DNA of 64,000 nucleotides from contig JBCCOK010000020.1 in assembly GCA_039025395.1 (NCBI GenBank), forward strand, positions 13,191 through 77,190, written 5' to 3'. This document shows positions 35,146 to 44,690 of the stretch, piece after piece; position 1 is the stretch's first letter; every line of letters starts with the position of its first letter. The position numbers and the translations under genes are program-made. The notes beneath the pieces were generated by a model that searched no databases, was not told where the DNA came from, and saw nothing but the letters and a program-made list of their open reading frames with translations. The stretch comes from Hoeflea_A sp039025395. GTDB lineage: Bacteria > Pseudomonadota > Alphaproteobacteria > Rhizobiales > Rhizobiaceae.

Positions 35146-36841
35146 AACGATTGGTTATCGGATATCGACGATCACGGCCAAAATGTTTTCGGGTTATCTT
35201 GACGCCCGGCGCCGACTGGCGGCGCTTGTATTCGGCGATGTAAAGAAGGTGCTCGATACGGTGCACCGTTTCTGCCGGATGACCCCGCGCAATGATGGCG
35301 TCGGTTTCCATCTCCTTTTCGACAAGGCACTCCAGTATATCGTCCAACACAGGATATTCGGGCAGCGAATCCTGGTCTGTTTGATCGGGACGCAGTTCGG
35401 CCGAAGGCGCCTTGTTTATGATGTTGGCTGGAATGACCTCGCCTGACGGACCGAGTGCACCCGGAGGGACATTGCCGTTCCGCCATCGTGACAGGCCGTA
35501 GACCTGCATCTTGTAGAGATCCTTGATGGGATTGAAGCCGCCATTCATGTCCCCGTAAAGCGTCGCATATCCCACCGACATTTCCGACTTGTTTCCGGTG
35601 GTGACGACCATTGCACCGAATTTGTTGGAAATCGCCATGAGTATGGTCCCGCGTGTACGGCTTTGGAGGTTTTCCTCGGTGATACCCTCATTTGTGCCTT
35701 CGAACATGTGCGACAGCGCACTGGTAAATCCTTCGACCGGCTCGGATATCGGCACCGTATCGTAACGGCAGCCGAGCGCCTTGGCACAGGCTTTTGCGTC
35801 TTGCAATGATTCATCGGACGTATATCGGTAAGGCAACATAACGGTGCGTACCCGTTCTTCTCCAAGCGCATCGACGGCAAGCGCGGCGCAAAGTGCGCTG
35901 TCTATGCCTCCGGACAGCCCAAGGACCACGTTGGAAAAGCCGTTCTTGTTGACGTAATCCCGCAGGCCCAGGACACAGGCACGGTAGTCTGCCTCGTCGC
36001 GATCGGGGATCTGCGACATCGGCCCTTCAGAACAAATCCAACCCATGTCTGTTCGGCGCCACGTCGTGACGACCGTCTGGGCCTCGAACTGGCTCATCTG
36101 GAAAGCGAGACCTTTATCGGCATTGAAGGCAAAACTTGCGCCGTCGAAGACCAGTTCGTCTTGTCCGCCGAGCTGGTTTGCAAACAGCATGGGAAGGCCG
36201 CTTTCGATAACCTGCCTGAGCACTACCTGGTGACGGACATCCACCTTTTCGCGGTAATAGGGCGAGCCATTGGCCACCAAGAGCATCTCTGCGCCCGTTT
36301 CGGCAAGCGTCTCGCAGACACCCAGATCTCCCCAGATATCCTCGCAAACAGGAAGGCCAAGCCGTATACCGCGAAAATTGACCGGTCCCGGCATCGGCCC
36401 CGGATCGAAGACACGCTTCTCGTCGAACTCACTGTAATTCGGCAGATCGACCTTGTAGCGTTCCGCCTGGATCGCCCCGCCGTCCAGCAGTGCCACTGCA
36501 TTAAAGCGCCCTTCCTCCGTGTGACGCGGAAGACCGATGATGACACCGGGACCGCCGTCGGCTGTGTCTGCGGCAAGATTGTGAAGCGCCTTGTTACAAG
36601 CATTCAGAAACGCTGGTTTCAACACGAGGTCTTCAGGCGGATATCCGGAGAGGAAAAGCTCTGTAAATACAACGAGGTCCGCACCTTGGCGTGCCGCGTC
36701 CTCCCGCACCTGGCGCGCCAGATGCAAATTGCCGGAAACATCGCCGACAACCGGATTGTGCTGACCGATCGCAATGCGCAGAATGTCTGGGGATCCTGAT
36801 GGTTCACTCATATCCGCCATGTATCGCGCCGCGAAACGCAT
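35126..36841 (-). CDS. nadE: Glutamine-dependent NAD+ synthetase
   Basis: 571 aa, two domains. The N-terminal nitrilase-type glutaminase has the Glu-Lys-Cys triad at E61, K130 and C166. The C-terminal synthetase has the ATP motif SGGIDS (310-315) and GNKSEMSVGYATLYGD. It makes NAD+ from nicotinic acid adenine dinucleotide with ammonia tunnelled from glutamine. Start choice: ATG 36841 has GGGCGGGA upstream; ATGs at 36820 and 36811 are alternatives that would still keep the whole nitrilase domain. Monocistronic. Confidence 0.95.
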   Translation of the reverse strand: MRFAARYMADMSEPSGSPDILRIAIGQHNPVVGDVSGNLHLARQVREDAARQGADLVVFTELFLSGYPPEDLVLKPAFLNACNKALHNLAADTADGGPGVIIGLPRHTEEGRFNAVALLDGGAIQAERYKVDLPNYSEFDEKRVFDPGPMPGPVNFRGIRLGLPVCEDIWGDLGVCETLAETGAEMLLVANGSPYYREKVDVRHQVVLRQVIESGLPMLFANQLGGQDELVFDGASFAFNADKGLAFQMSQFEAQTVVTTWRRTDMGWICSEGPMSQIPDRDEADYRACVLGLRDYVNKNGFSNVVLGLSGGIDSALCAALAVDALGEERVRTVMLPYRYTSDESLQDAKACAKALGCRYDTVPISEPVEGFTSALSHMFEGTNEGITEENLQSRTRGTILMAISNKFGAMVVTTGNKSEMSVGYATLYGDMNGGFNPIKDLYKMQVYGLSRWRNGNVPPGALGPSGEVIPANIINKAPSAELRPDQTDQDSLPEYPVLDDILECLVEKEMETDAIIARGHPAETVHRIEHLLYIAEYKRRQSAPGVKITRKHFGRDRRYPITNRFRDRAE

Positions 36842-36974
36842 GGCAATCCCGCCCGATCACATCGCAGGACGGCTATTTCATCGCGGCTTTGATGAACAAG
36901 GCTGTTCCAGGAGTTTCCAAGCGCTGCCGGAAGCCTGAACGTCCCCGATCCGGCTTCATGCGAGAGCCGCGCTA

Positions 36975-37769
36975 TCAGTTGAACGCATAGGCATCCATTG
37001 CCAACACGCCGAAATCCATTGACGCATGGATCTTGCTGCCGTTCCAGCTATCGCCTGCGGCGCCCACTGCACTGAACAAAGGCAGCAGGTGTTCTTCGGT
37101 CGGGTGGTTGTCGACGGCGTAGGGTGCACGCTGGCGATAGGCCAGCAACGCCTCGGTATCCGACGAAGCAATCCTCTTTTCCATCCACTGGGCGAACTTA
37201 GCCACCCAGGGCGGCACGGCAGCGCAACGCTCGCCATCACGAAGCGCCGCCAGAGCCTCCTTGAGATTATGGGTCATCGAGCCGGACCCGATCACCAGGA
37301 TATTTTCATTGCGCAAAGGTTCCAGTGAACGCCCGATCTTAAAGTGGTGCACGGGTCCGGCATGCGGATCGACCGATACCTGCACGACAGGAATGTCGGC
37401 TTGCGGATACATCAGGCTCAACGGCACCCAGGTGCCATGGTCGAAACCGCGATTCTGAACGACGCCAGCAGCAAGGCCAGCCTCCTGCATCATGCAGGCA
37501 ATCCGCCCGGCCAGCGCCGGACAGCCCGGAGCTTCGTAGCGTATCTTGTAGAGTTCGTCGGAAAAGCCGCCGAAATCATGAATGGTTTGCGGTTTAGCGT
37601 CGCCGGTGACGGCCACACCGCCCGCTTCGAAGTGGGCGCTAACAACGACGATCGCTTCGGGTCGCGGCAAATCTTGCGCATAGCGCCGGAGGAATTCAGA
37701 CGCAGCCGTGTCGGCCAAAGCAATGTCTGGTGAACCATGGGAGATAAACAAAGACGCAATCTTGGACAT
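36975..37769 (-). CDS. DODA-type extradiol aromatic ring-opening dioxygenase (YgiD family)
   Basis: 264 aa. Class III extradiol dioxygenase fold (LigB superfamily) with FISHGSP (His11 as metal ligand), FDHGTWVPLSLMYP and SGSMTHNL. E. coli YgiD and plant DODA open 3,4-dihydroxyphenylalanine; the natural substrate in bacteria is mostly unknown. ATG 37769 has AAGGAG 9 bases upstream; the open frame extends to 37838 without a better start. No aromatic-catabolism genes are adjacent. Confidence 0.9.
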   Translation of the reverse strand: MSKIASLFISHGSPDIALADTAASEFLRRYAQDLPRPEAIVVVSAHFEAGGVAVTGDAKPQTIHDFGGFSDELYKIRYEAPGCPALAGRIACMMQEAGLAAGVVQNRGFDHGTWVPLSLMYPQADIPVVQVSVDPHAGPVHHFKIGRSLEPLRNENILVIGSGSMTHNLKEALAALRDGERCAAVPPWVAKFAQWMEKRIASSDTEALLAYRQRAPYAVDNHPTEEHLLPLFSAVGAAGDSWNGSKIHASMDFGVLAMDAYAFN

Positions 37770-37894
37770 GAGCACTGCTCCTTGTCCGATAGTTAACGTC
37801 TTTGCCTGCCGCGGTAAGGCATCAAAGCCTGTACACATCTTCCAAGATTCTTGAACGTTGGCATTTCAATTCACGTGAAAATGAGCGAGGAGCG

Positions 37895-38290
37895 TCAGCC
37901 ATTGCCCTGGAACTGCGGCCGGCTGTCGGCGATCGTGTAGTAATCGCCCTTGTCGGCGCAAAAGATATGCTTCTCAATCTCAAGGCCTGTTTCGCCGTCG
38001 AGACCGCCAGCCATCACGGACGTGAAGGCGTCGTCCTTATGCTTCCAGAACAGGATAGAACCGCACGTTTTGCAGAAACCGCGCTTGGCTTCGTCGGATG
38101 CTTTGTACCAGGTGAGATTTTCGGAGCCGCTGACAATCAGTCTTTCGTCGGCGACATTGGTTGCAGCGAAATAGTGCCCCGACTGCTTTCTGCACTGGGT
38201 GCAGTGGCAGGCCACAACTCCCCGCAGCGGCCCTTCCATCGAATATTCGATCGCGCCGCACAAACAGGATCCGTTATGGGTGATCGCCAT
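37895..38290 (-). CDS. GFA family (glutathione-dependent formaldehyde-activating-like) zinc protein
   Basis: 131 aa. Zinc ligands are spread as in the GFA/Mss4-like family: CLCG near residue 9, CHCTQC at about 29-34 and CKTCG at about 92-96. Most members are of unknown function; only Gfa itself was linked to S-hydroxymethylglutathione formation, so no reaction is assigned. ATG 38290 has an excellent ribosome site GGAGGT. It lies between the DAHP synthase and the dioxygenase gene on the same strand. Confidence 0.92.
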   Translation of the reverse strand: MAITHNGSCLCGAIEYSMEGPLRGVVACHCTQCRKQSGHYFAATNVADERLIVSGSENLTWYKASDEAKRGFCKTCGSILFWKHKDDAFTSVMAGGLDGETGLEIEKHIFCADKGDYYTIADSRPQFQGNG

Positions 38291-38420
38291 TGTCTACCTC
38301 CGTTCGACGCATCAAGCAGGCTACGTACTCGAAATACAAACGAAAGTTTTTGATCTGTCTGTTCAGAAAGCGACAGGCCGGGCAGCCGCGACTGCCCGTC
38401 CGGGTGTAGAGCTCGAAACA

Positions 38421-39797
38421 TCAGGCCGTTGCGGCCACTCGCGTTTCCTGTTCGCGACCGCCCTTGAGAAGTTCTGCCACCAGAAACGAGAGTTCCAGAG
38501 CCTGATCGGAATTAAGCCTTGGATCACAATGCGTGTGGTATCGATCGGAGAGATCCTCCGGCGTCACCGTCCGCGCGCCGCCCGTGCACTCCGTCACATC
38601 CTTGCCCGTCATTTCGATGTGAATCCCTCCTGGATGGGTTCCCTCGGCGCGGTGTATCTGGAAGAAACTCTCGACCTCGGAAAGCACCCGTTCGAATGGA
38701 CGCGTTTTGTAGCTGTTGAGCGTGATCGTGTTGCCGTGCATCGGGTCGCATGACCAGACAACCTTTTTGCCCTCGCGCTCGACGGCACGAATGAGCTTCG
38801 GCAGGTGATCGGCGACCTTGTCGTGCCCAAAGCGCGCAATCAGGGTGAGTCGCCCTGCTTCATTCTCCGGATTGAGCAAATCGATAAGCTCTATCAAGCC
38901 ATCCGGTTCAAGCGATGGACCGCATTTCAAGCCGATGGGATTCTTGATGCCCCGGCAATATTCCACATGCGCGTGATCCGGCTGACGGGTTCTGTCGCCG
39001 ACCCAAATCAAATGCCCGGACGTCCCATACCAATCACCGGAGGTAGAGTCGGTCCGGGTCAGCGCCTGCTCGTATCCGAGCAGGAGCGCTTCGTGGCTGG
39101 TGAAGAACTCGGTTTCGCGCAGCCGGGCATGGTTGTCCGCCGTGATGCCGACAGCGCGCATGAAATCCATCGTCTCCGAAATTCGATCAGCCAGCTTGCG
39201 GTAGCGTTCGGCCTGGGGGCTGTCCTCGACAAAACCGAGCATCCACTGGTGCACGTTTTCGAGATTTGCATATCCGCCTTGAGCAAAAGCGCGAAGCAGA
39301 TTCAGCGTTGCTGCAGACTGCCGGTAAGCCATGACCTGGCGCTGGGGATCGGGTGTGCGCACAGACTCGTCGAATTCGATACCGTTGATGATATCCCCCC
39401 GATAACTCGGCAGTTCCACGCCATCCTTGCTTTCGAAGTCGGAGGAACGCGGTTTGGCGAACTGGCCGGCAATGCGCCCGACTTTGACGACCGGCTGCTG
39501 CGCACCAAACGTCAAAACGACAGCCATCTGCAGAAAAACCCTGAAGAAGTCACGGATATTGTCAGCACCGTGTTCGGCAAAGCTTTCGGCACAATCGCCA
39601 CCCTGAAGCAGAAAGCCCTTGCCATCGGCAACATCCGCCAGCCGCTCGCGCAGCTGCCTTGCCTCACCGGCAAATACCAGCGGCGGATAGGACGCAAGCC
39701 GTTCTTCCGTCTCTGCCAAGGCCGACTGGTCCGGAAATGCCGGGACCTGGCGAATTGGTTTGTCGCGCCAACTGTCGGGTGTCCACTTATGTACCAT
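38421..39797 (-). CDS. 3-deoxy-7-phosphoheptulonate (DAHP) synthase, class II
   Basis: 458 aa. First enzyme of the shikimate pathway; joins phosphoenolpyruvate and erythrose 4-phosphate. Class II (plant/Mycobacterium-type) signatures: WTPDSWRDKPIRQVP at the N-terminus, LLQGGDCAESFAEH, KVGRIAGQFAKPRS and WSCDPMHGNT. This class has no sequence similarity to E. coli AroF/G/H, so no symbol is given. The ribosome site is modest (AGGT). Single-gene unit. Confidence 0.95.
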   Translation of the reverse strand: MVHKWTPDSWRDKPIRQVPAFPDQSALAETEERLASYPPLVFAGEARQLRERLADVADGKGFLLQGGDCAESFAEHGADNIRDFFRVFLQMAVVLTFGAQQPVVKVGRIAGQFAKPRSSDFESKDGVELPSYRGDIINGIEFDESVRTPDPQRQVMAYRQSAATLNLLRAFAQGGYANLENVHQWMLGFVEDSPQAERYRKLADRISETMDFMRAVGITADNHARLRETEFFTSHEALLLGYEQALTRTDSTSGDWYGTSGHLIWVGDRTRQPDHAHVEYCRGIKNPIGLKCGPSLEPDGLIELIDLLNPENEAGRLTLIARFGHDKVADHLPKLIRAVEREGKKVVWSCDPMHGNTITLNSYKTRPFERVLSEVESFFQIHRAEGTHPGGIHIEMTGKDVTECTGGARTVTPEDLSDRYHTHCDPRLNSDQALELSFLVAELLKGGREQETRVAATA

Positions 39798-39949
39798 TTT
39801 TCTGTACCTGCGTTGGTCTTCTTCGGCGCCTGACCGCCTTGTCGGCGGGCTTATAGCCCCTTCAAGCCTGCTTGACCAGCACCATGATCACGAACTTAGG
39901 GATCTGCGACAGAGGCTTCCAACGCTTCCTAATCGGCATTAAACGGCGA

Positions 39950-40585
39950 TCAGGTGTCGCCAGCGCTGTGCCTTGACAGAACTGTATCGATAAAGTGCAT
40001 CTCGTGCTCGGCAAGCGTCACGGAACGCGAATAGACGGGATCATGTCTGTCCAGATGGATGCCACGCTCAAATCCATCCGTCGTATGAAGAAAATCATGA
40101 ACGCCCTGGTGCCCGAATTCTCTGAAAAAACCCTGCAAAACTGCATCCAGGTAGGACTGCAAAATGGGATGTTCGGGGTCATGTGACGCCGCATTTGTCT
40201 GCGCCTCATAGACATAGATGACGCAATCAGGCAAATCGCCACCCAATACCTCCAGCCTTTCTCGTGGCACTTCGACGCGATCATACGTCGCTTCACGCTT
40301 GTCGACATGCGGCAGGTTGGAGAGGCGATCGAAAACCAACAATCCGTCGATAAACCCGTCCGCCACCTGGCGCGCGCTCAGGAGCGATGTTGGCGTTGGA
40401 GAGCGTACCGGATCGCCCTGTTTGCGGGGTCGCCAGCATCTCCGCCAACCGTGAAGGCGCACCGGTTGCGCATGGACATAGTCCGTAGCAAGCGTTTCCC
40501 GGTTTGCAAGCGAGCCGTAGCCGACATAGGCAATGAGCTCATCGTGCGTTTCGCGCATTGCCGCATCGTCGCTATCGGCTGTCAT
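39950..40585 (-). CDS. Gamma-glutamylcyclotransferase-like protein
   Basis: 211 aa from ATG 40585 (GGAG about 12 bases upstream). AYVGYGSLANRETL near the N-terminus is the substrate-loop motif YGSL of the GGCT/AIG2 fold. The segment VIYVYEAQTNAASHD...ILQSYLDAVLQGFF is consistent with the family; the general acid Glu is not certain by eye. Members release 5-oxoproline from gamma-glutamyl peptides, but many bacterial ones are uncharacterised. Divergent from the alpha/beta hydrolase gene. Confidence 0.72.
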   Translation of the reverse strand: MTADSDDAAMRETHDELIAYVGYGSLANRETLATDYVHAQPVRLHGWRRCWRPRKQGDPVRSPTPTSLLSARQVADGFIDGLLVFDRLSNLPHVDKREATYDRVEVPRERLEVLGGDLPDCVIYVYEAQTNAASHDPEHPILQSYLDAVLQGFFREFGHQGVHDFLHTTDGFERGIHLDRHDPVYSRSVTLAEHEMHFIDTVLSRHSAGDT

Positions 40586-40667
40586 ACGTTTTCGGCTCCA
40601 CAATTTGAGACAAGCCTATATAGGCGGTGTGATTTTGTTCAAGCAACAATCTGCGAAAACGCTTGAT

Positions 40668-40685
40668 ATTGACGTTTACGTCAAT
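40668..40685. promoter_or_regulatory. Perfect palindrome, operator-like
   Basis: ATTGACGT-TT-ACGTCAAT is a perfect 8-bp inverted repeat with a 2-base centre, 55 bases upstream of the hydrolase start and 83 bases upstream of the GGCT-like start on the other side. Its form resembles sites of MerR-type regulators of fatty/branched-chain acid catabolism. No such regulator is in the window. Confidence 0.55.
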
Positions 40686-40739
40686 GTTAGAATTCCGTCA
40701 CTTCGTTGGATTCAGTCATCGTTCTCGCGGATTCGGGCT

Positions 40740-41558
40740 ATGAGTATCTCTTCACAACGCACGGAAAGTATTGAAAAAAATGAAACACCACGCAAGAATG
40801 ACATAGTCGCGGAAGAGATCAATCTACAATTCGAAACAGCTGACGGATTCCCGCTCGCAGGGACACTTTTTACACCGAACGAGGAAACGCCGAGTCGTGC
40901 CGGCCCACTTGTCCTGATCTCGTCGGCAACTGGAGCGCCGCGCGGCTTCTACCGGAATTTTGCACTCGCGCTGGTCAGCAGCGGCAGTCGCGGTGTCCTC
41001 ACCTATGACTATCGAGGGATGCCAGATTCGCCGCGTCCGCCGGATTTCCGGGGGCGGATCAACATGCGCGACTGGGCCCACTACGACATGCCGGCAGCCA
41101 TGACGCGCCTCGACCAGCAAGCGCCCGGACATTCCATGGTGGGGGTCGGTCAGTCTTTTGGCGGCCAGGCGCTTGGCATATGCGGGATGCCGGAACGATT
41201 TGATCGCTTCTGCATGGTCGCTTGTTTGTCGGGTTATTGGCGCCATACTGACACCGCCTGGCGCAACATGCTGAAAATGAACGTCGTCGGCGTGCCGCTA
41301 GCGACGGTCCTCGGCAAAACGCCCCGCTGGATGGGACTGGGCGAACCGTTCCCCGCGTCAGTCTTCCGCGACTGGGCAAAATGGTGTTTCCACCCTGAGT
41401 ACTTCTTTGACGATCCTGCGGTCGGCGCACGGGCCGGCTATGCGACCGTCAACATACCAGTCTTGTCGATCGGGCTGACTGACGACCCGTGGGGTACGCC
41501 ACGGGCTATCGGCGCACTTTTGAAGCATTACGTCGATGCCGATATCGAGGAGCGTTAG
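40740..41558 (+). pseudogene. Alpha/beta hydrolase, apparently truncated by an in-frame TAG
   Basis: 272 aa to the TAG at 41556-41558. Features: nucleophile elbow GQSFGG (Ser139), LTYDYRGMPDS, and an acid-loop-like SIGLTDDPWGTP. After the TAG the same frame stays open to 41714 and encodes PIGHLGFFRKRFRQTLWP, a segment that looks like the normal C-terminus of this hydrolase group, so TGG to TAG is the simplest explanation. The expected catalytic His (in GHLGFF) would be lost, making the product probably inactive. Sequencing error, recent nonsense mutation or suppression are all possible. The start at ATG 40740 is preferred because the open frame upstream to 40533 is not protein-like. Confidence 0.7.
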
Positions 41559-41680
41559 CTGTCCCCAAAAGCCGCGGGCGGTCAACCCATCGGGCATCTT
41601 GGGTTTTTCAGAAAGCGCTTCAGGCAAACGCTTTGGCCGAACGTCATCGACTGGATATTGAGCGGCCCATCAACGGCAAA

Positions 41681-43072
41681 TCAGACTAATCGTTGCCCGT
41701 CCTTGACGCGGTAGGTCGGCTGATAGGTAGTCACCAGTTCTTCGGCAGCCGTCGGGTGAACAGCCATCGTGCGGTCGAAATCATCCTTGGTGCAGCCAGC
41801 CTTGACGGCGATCGCCAGCACCTGCGCCAGTTCAGCGGCATTGGGGCCGAGAATGTGGGCGCCGAGAACCCGCCTGTCAGCAGCGTTGACCACCAGCTTT
41901 GTGATCATTTTTTCCTGCCGCCCCGAAAGCGTATGCCTCATTGGACGAAACGTTGCGCTGTAGATCTCAAGCTCTTCATAGGCGTGCGCGGCATCGTCCT
42001 CCGAAAGACCGACCGTACCGATTTCTGGCTGCGAGAACACTGCGGTTGCAACGGTTTCGTGGTCGGGTTGGGTCGGCCTGTCTCGAAACAAGGTATCGAC
42101 CACGCACATGGCTTCATGTATCGCAACCGGTGTCAGTTGGATCCGGTTGGTGACATCACCGACCGCGTAGATATTGTCGACGTTAGTGCGCATATGCGCA
42201 TCAACCACGATGGCGCCGGCGGCGTCGGTCTCGACCCCCGCCTTTTCCAGACCCAGGCCTTTGGTGTTCGGAAGTCTACCCAATGCGAGCATGGTTTGGT
42301 CGACTTTGAGATTCCGTCCGCCGGACGTAGTGACGTCGAGACGGTTGTCTGCGGACCGCACGATGTGCGTAATGACCTCGCTGCAGAGAACCCGGATACC
42401 TTTTTCTTCCATGCTGCGATGCAAAGTGCGCCGCAGGTCCATGTCAAAATTCTTGAGGATTTCCGGGCCGCGGTAAATGAGCGTCGTCTCAACGCCAAGA
42501 CCGTGAAAAATGCTCGCAAACTCAACCGCAATGTAACCACCGCCGGCGATCAGGATGGATCGGGGAAGCGTTTCGAGGTGGAATGCCTCGTTCGACGAAA
42601 TCGTCAGCTCCCGGCCTTCGATAACCGCATTGTCGCCTGCATGCCCGCCGACAGCCACGAGGATGTTTTCAGCCGTAACAACACGATTGCTGCTGACAAT
42701 GCGCACGCTATGGGAGTCGACCAGTTCTGCGCGGCTGTCGAAAATCTCGGCACCTGCATTGCTGAGGCCTTTGCGATAAAGCCCTTCCAACCGTGCGATT
42801 TCCCGGTCCTTGTTGGCGATCAGCGTTTGCCAATCGAACTGCCAATCGCCCACCCGCCAACCGTAGCCGGCGGCATCCTCGAACTCTTCTGAAAAATGCG
42901 AAGCATAAACAAACAACTTCTTAGGCACGCAGCCCCTGATGACGCATGTCCCGCCATAGCGGTACTCTTCGGCAATCGCCACACGCTTTCCCATTGACGC
43001 GGCCAGGCGCGCAGCACGTACACCGCCGGAACCGCCGCCAATAACGAAAAAGTCGTAGTCGTATGACGTCAT
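41681..43072 (-). CDS. gor: Glutathione-disulfide reductase
   Basis: 463 aa flavoprotein. FAD motif VIGGGSGGVRAARLAA at the N-terminus, redox disulfide C43-x4-C48 (GGTCVIRGC), NADPH-domain motif AGGGYIAVEFA, FAD-binding VGDVTNRIQLTPVA and the C-terminal active-site VHPTAAEE of the partner subunit. It keeps glutathione reduced in the cytoplasm using NADPH. ATG 43072 follows GAGGAAGGGA. Single gene; the preceding operon ends at the terminator at 43154-43186. Confidence 0.96.
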   Translation of the reverse strand: MTSYDYDFFVIGGGSGGVRAARLAASMGKRVAIAEEYRYGGTCVIRGCVPKKLFVYASHFSEEFEDAAGYGWRVGDWQFDWQTLIANKDREIARLEGLYRKGLSNAGAEIFDSRAELVDSHSVRIVSSNRVVTAENILVAVGGHAGDNAVIEGRELTISSNEAFHLETLPRSILIAGGGYIAVEFASIFHGLGVETTLIYRGPEILKNFDMDLRRTLHRSMEEKGIRVLCSEVITHIVRSADNRLDVTTSGGRNLKVDQTMLALGRLPNTKGLGLEKAGVETDAAGAIVVDAHMRTNVDNIYAVGDVTNRIQLTPVAIHEAMCVVDTLFRDRPTQPDHETVATAVFSQPEIGTVGLSEDDAAHAYEELEIYSATFRPMRHTLSGRQEKMITKLVVNAADRRVLGAHILGPNAAELAQVLAIAVKAGCTKDDFDRTMAVHPTAAEELVTTYQPTYRVKDGQRLV

Positions 43073-43153
43073 GTCCCTTCCTCAAACTGATAACGGAATC
43101 GGCTCACGAGCACATTGCACGACGAGCTTGCCAGTCACATGGGTACGGAGCCA

Positions 43154-43186
43154 AAAAAGAAAAGCCCGACCGATGCAAGCCAGGCT
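43154..43186 (-). terminator. Probable rho-independent terminator
   Basis: On the minus strand GCCTGG pairs (with wobbles) with TCGGGC, followed by TTTTCTTTTTT. It lies between the end of the DUF2059 gene and the start of gor, so it should end the rpiA-DUF2059 transcript. Confidence 0.6.
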
Positions 43187-43210
43187 CAGTCGAATTGCAT
43201 ATCTGTGCGC

Positions 43211-43759
43211 CTATTGGGTGTCGGTATCCGAGCCTTCGGCTGGCGGTTCGCCAAGCGATGCGCGCAAGGCCTGTTCCGTTGCGGTCGAAAGATCCCTGTT
43301 GATACCGTTTGACCATACTTCAGCCGCCTGAAGCAGCTCCCGAGTTGCGACCGGGCCTGTTTCGAGAAGTTTCTGACCAGCCTCGCTTTCGTAGAACGTG
43401 CGAATGGCGTTGAGTTCCTCAAGGGAGAAATTCCGGGTATAGATGATAGCCGCTTCCCTTTCGAGATCGGCGCGTCGCCCGGCCATCTCAATTGCGGTTT
43501 CGTCAACTGTTACCGTAATGACTTCCTGAAGATTCGGCGCCGTCTGAATCAAACTGGCTTTCAGGTTCTGGGCAGCGTTTGGCAGTATTGCGTCGAACTG
43601 CTCGGTAGCGCGTATGGCGTTGATAGCGGCCCGCGCGGCGGCCAGATGTTCGGCGGACGGATCCTGCGCCTTTGCCGGCGCAGCAAAAACAACTGCAGCC
43701 ATGGCCGCCAACGCCAGAGCGACACGCAGTGTTCGGCCAGCCTTCCTTGTCTGTATCAT
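43211..43759 (-). CDS. DUF2059 secreted protein
   Basis: 182 aa. Signal peptide (about residues 1-31, hydrophobic LALAAMAAVVFAAPAKA with an AxA end) followed by a helical domain with the DUF2059 pattern RNFSLEELNAIRTFYESEAG and GQKLLETGP. Function is unknown; the family is found in the periplasm of many proteobacteria. It overlaps the end of rpiA by 4 bp, so the two are co-translated, and it ends before a terminator. Confidence 0.9.
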   Translation of the reverse strand: MIQTRKAGRTLRVALALAAMAAVVFAAPAKAQDPSAEHLAAARAAINAIRATEQFDAILPNAAQNLKASLIQTAPNLQEVITVTVDETAIEMAGRRADLEREAAIIYTRNFSLEELNAIRTFYESEAGQKLLETGPVATRELLQAAEVWSNGINRDLSTATEQALRASLGEPPAEGSDTDTQ

Positions 43760-44466
43760 GTTTTCTGATTTCCTCTGCTTTTCATCGCGTTTACACCGGA
43801 CGGCCCGGCTATGATTGCTTCGGATGCATAGCCAAGAAACAGGCCATGCTCCACCACCCCCGGAATCGCGTTAAGCGCGTCTGCAAGTGCTTCCGCATCC
43901 TCAATACGGCCAAACGAGGCGTCCAATATCATATGGCCGCCATCGGTCTCAAACGGGACATCACGATCCATCCTTTGATCTATCGAACCGTTTAGACCTA
44001 ACGATGCGGCGACCTTCTCTACGGCGATACGGGTAGCTGCAACTCCGAACCGATTGATCTCGATCGGAAGAAGGCACTGGCCTAGCGTATCAACAACTTT
44101 CGACTCGTCTGCAATGACGATCATCCTTTGCGACGCCGCAGCGACAATCTTTTCGCGCAGCAGCGCGCCGCCGCCACCTTTGATCAGCCGCAGGTCAGGA
44201 TCGATTTCGTCCGCGCCGTCGATCGTCAAATCCAGCTCTGGAACCTCCTCAATCGAGAACAGCGGAACCCCCATTTCAACGCACAGCCTTGCTGTTCGCT
44301 CAGAGGTCGGAACACCCTGGACAGCAAGTCCCGCCTCGACTTCTTCCGCCAAAAGCTGGACAAACGCCTCCGCGGTTGTACCGGTTCCGATCCCAAGGCG
44401 CATTCCCGGACGGATATGTTCGAGCGCCGCTCCAGCCGCCTGGATTTTCATTTCCCGGGCGTCCAT
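43756..44466 (-). CDS. rpiA: Ribose-5-phosphate isomerase A
   Basis: 236 aa. Interconverts ribulose 5-phosphate and ribose 5-phosphate in the pentose phosphate pathway. Conserved blocks: LGIGTGTTAEAFVQLL, GVPTSERTA, LTIDGADEIDPDLRLIKGGG and VVEHGLFLGYAS. First gene of a two-gene operon with DUF2059. The region 44467-44690 upstream holds its promoter and that of gph, transcribed away from it. Confidence 0.96.
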   Translation of the reverse strand: MDAREMKIQAAGAALEHIRPGMRLGIGTGTTAEAFVQLLAEEVEAGLAVQGVPTSERTARLCVEMGVPLFSIEEVPELDLTIDGADEIDPDLRLIKGGGGALLREKIVAAASQRMIVIADESKVVDTLGQCLLPIEINRFGVAATRIAVEKVAASLGLNGSIDQRMDRDVPFETDGGHMILDASFGRIEDAEALADALNAIPGVVEHGLFLGYASEAIIAGPSGVNAMKSRGNQKT

Positions 44467-44690
44467 GTCCCGTTAGCTCCACGTGAAAGGTTCTGCGCTG
44501 TTAACATGTAGCAGCCAGCAAGCAAAGGCGTTTTCCGAAGCTATCGTTACCGCGAAGGTCAATTCCGATTGAGCGCTGTATCAATTCGCGTACGCCAACC
44601 ACCAAGCCCCATCGAAGCCGCGCTTATGCGCTTGCAAATCGGCCATTCCTGGCCTACCGCAACGCGGGTATTCTCAACCCGGCGGACGCC

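Noticed and set aside
38805..39833. 342-codon plus-strand open frame opposite the DAHP synthase gene
   Set aside because: Shadow frame; all conserved class II DAHP synthase blocks are on the minus strand.
41693..42892. 399-codon plus-strand open frame opposite gor
   Set aside because: Shadow of glutathione reductase; composition is not protein-like.
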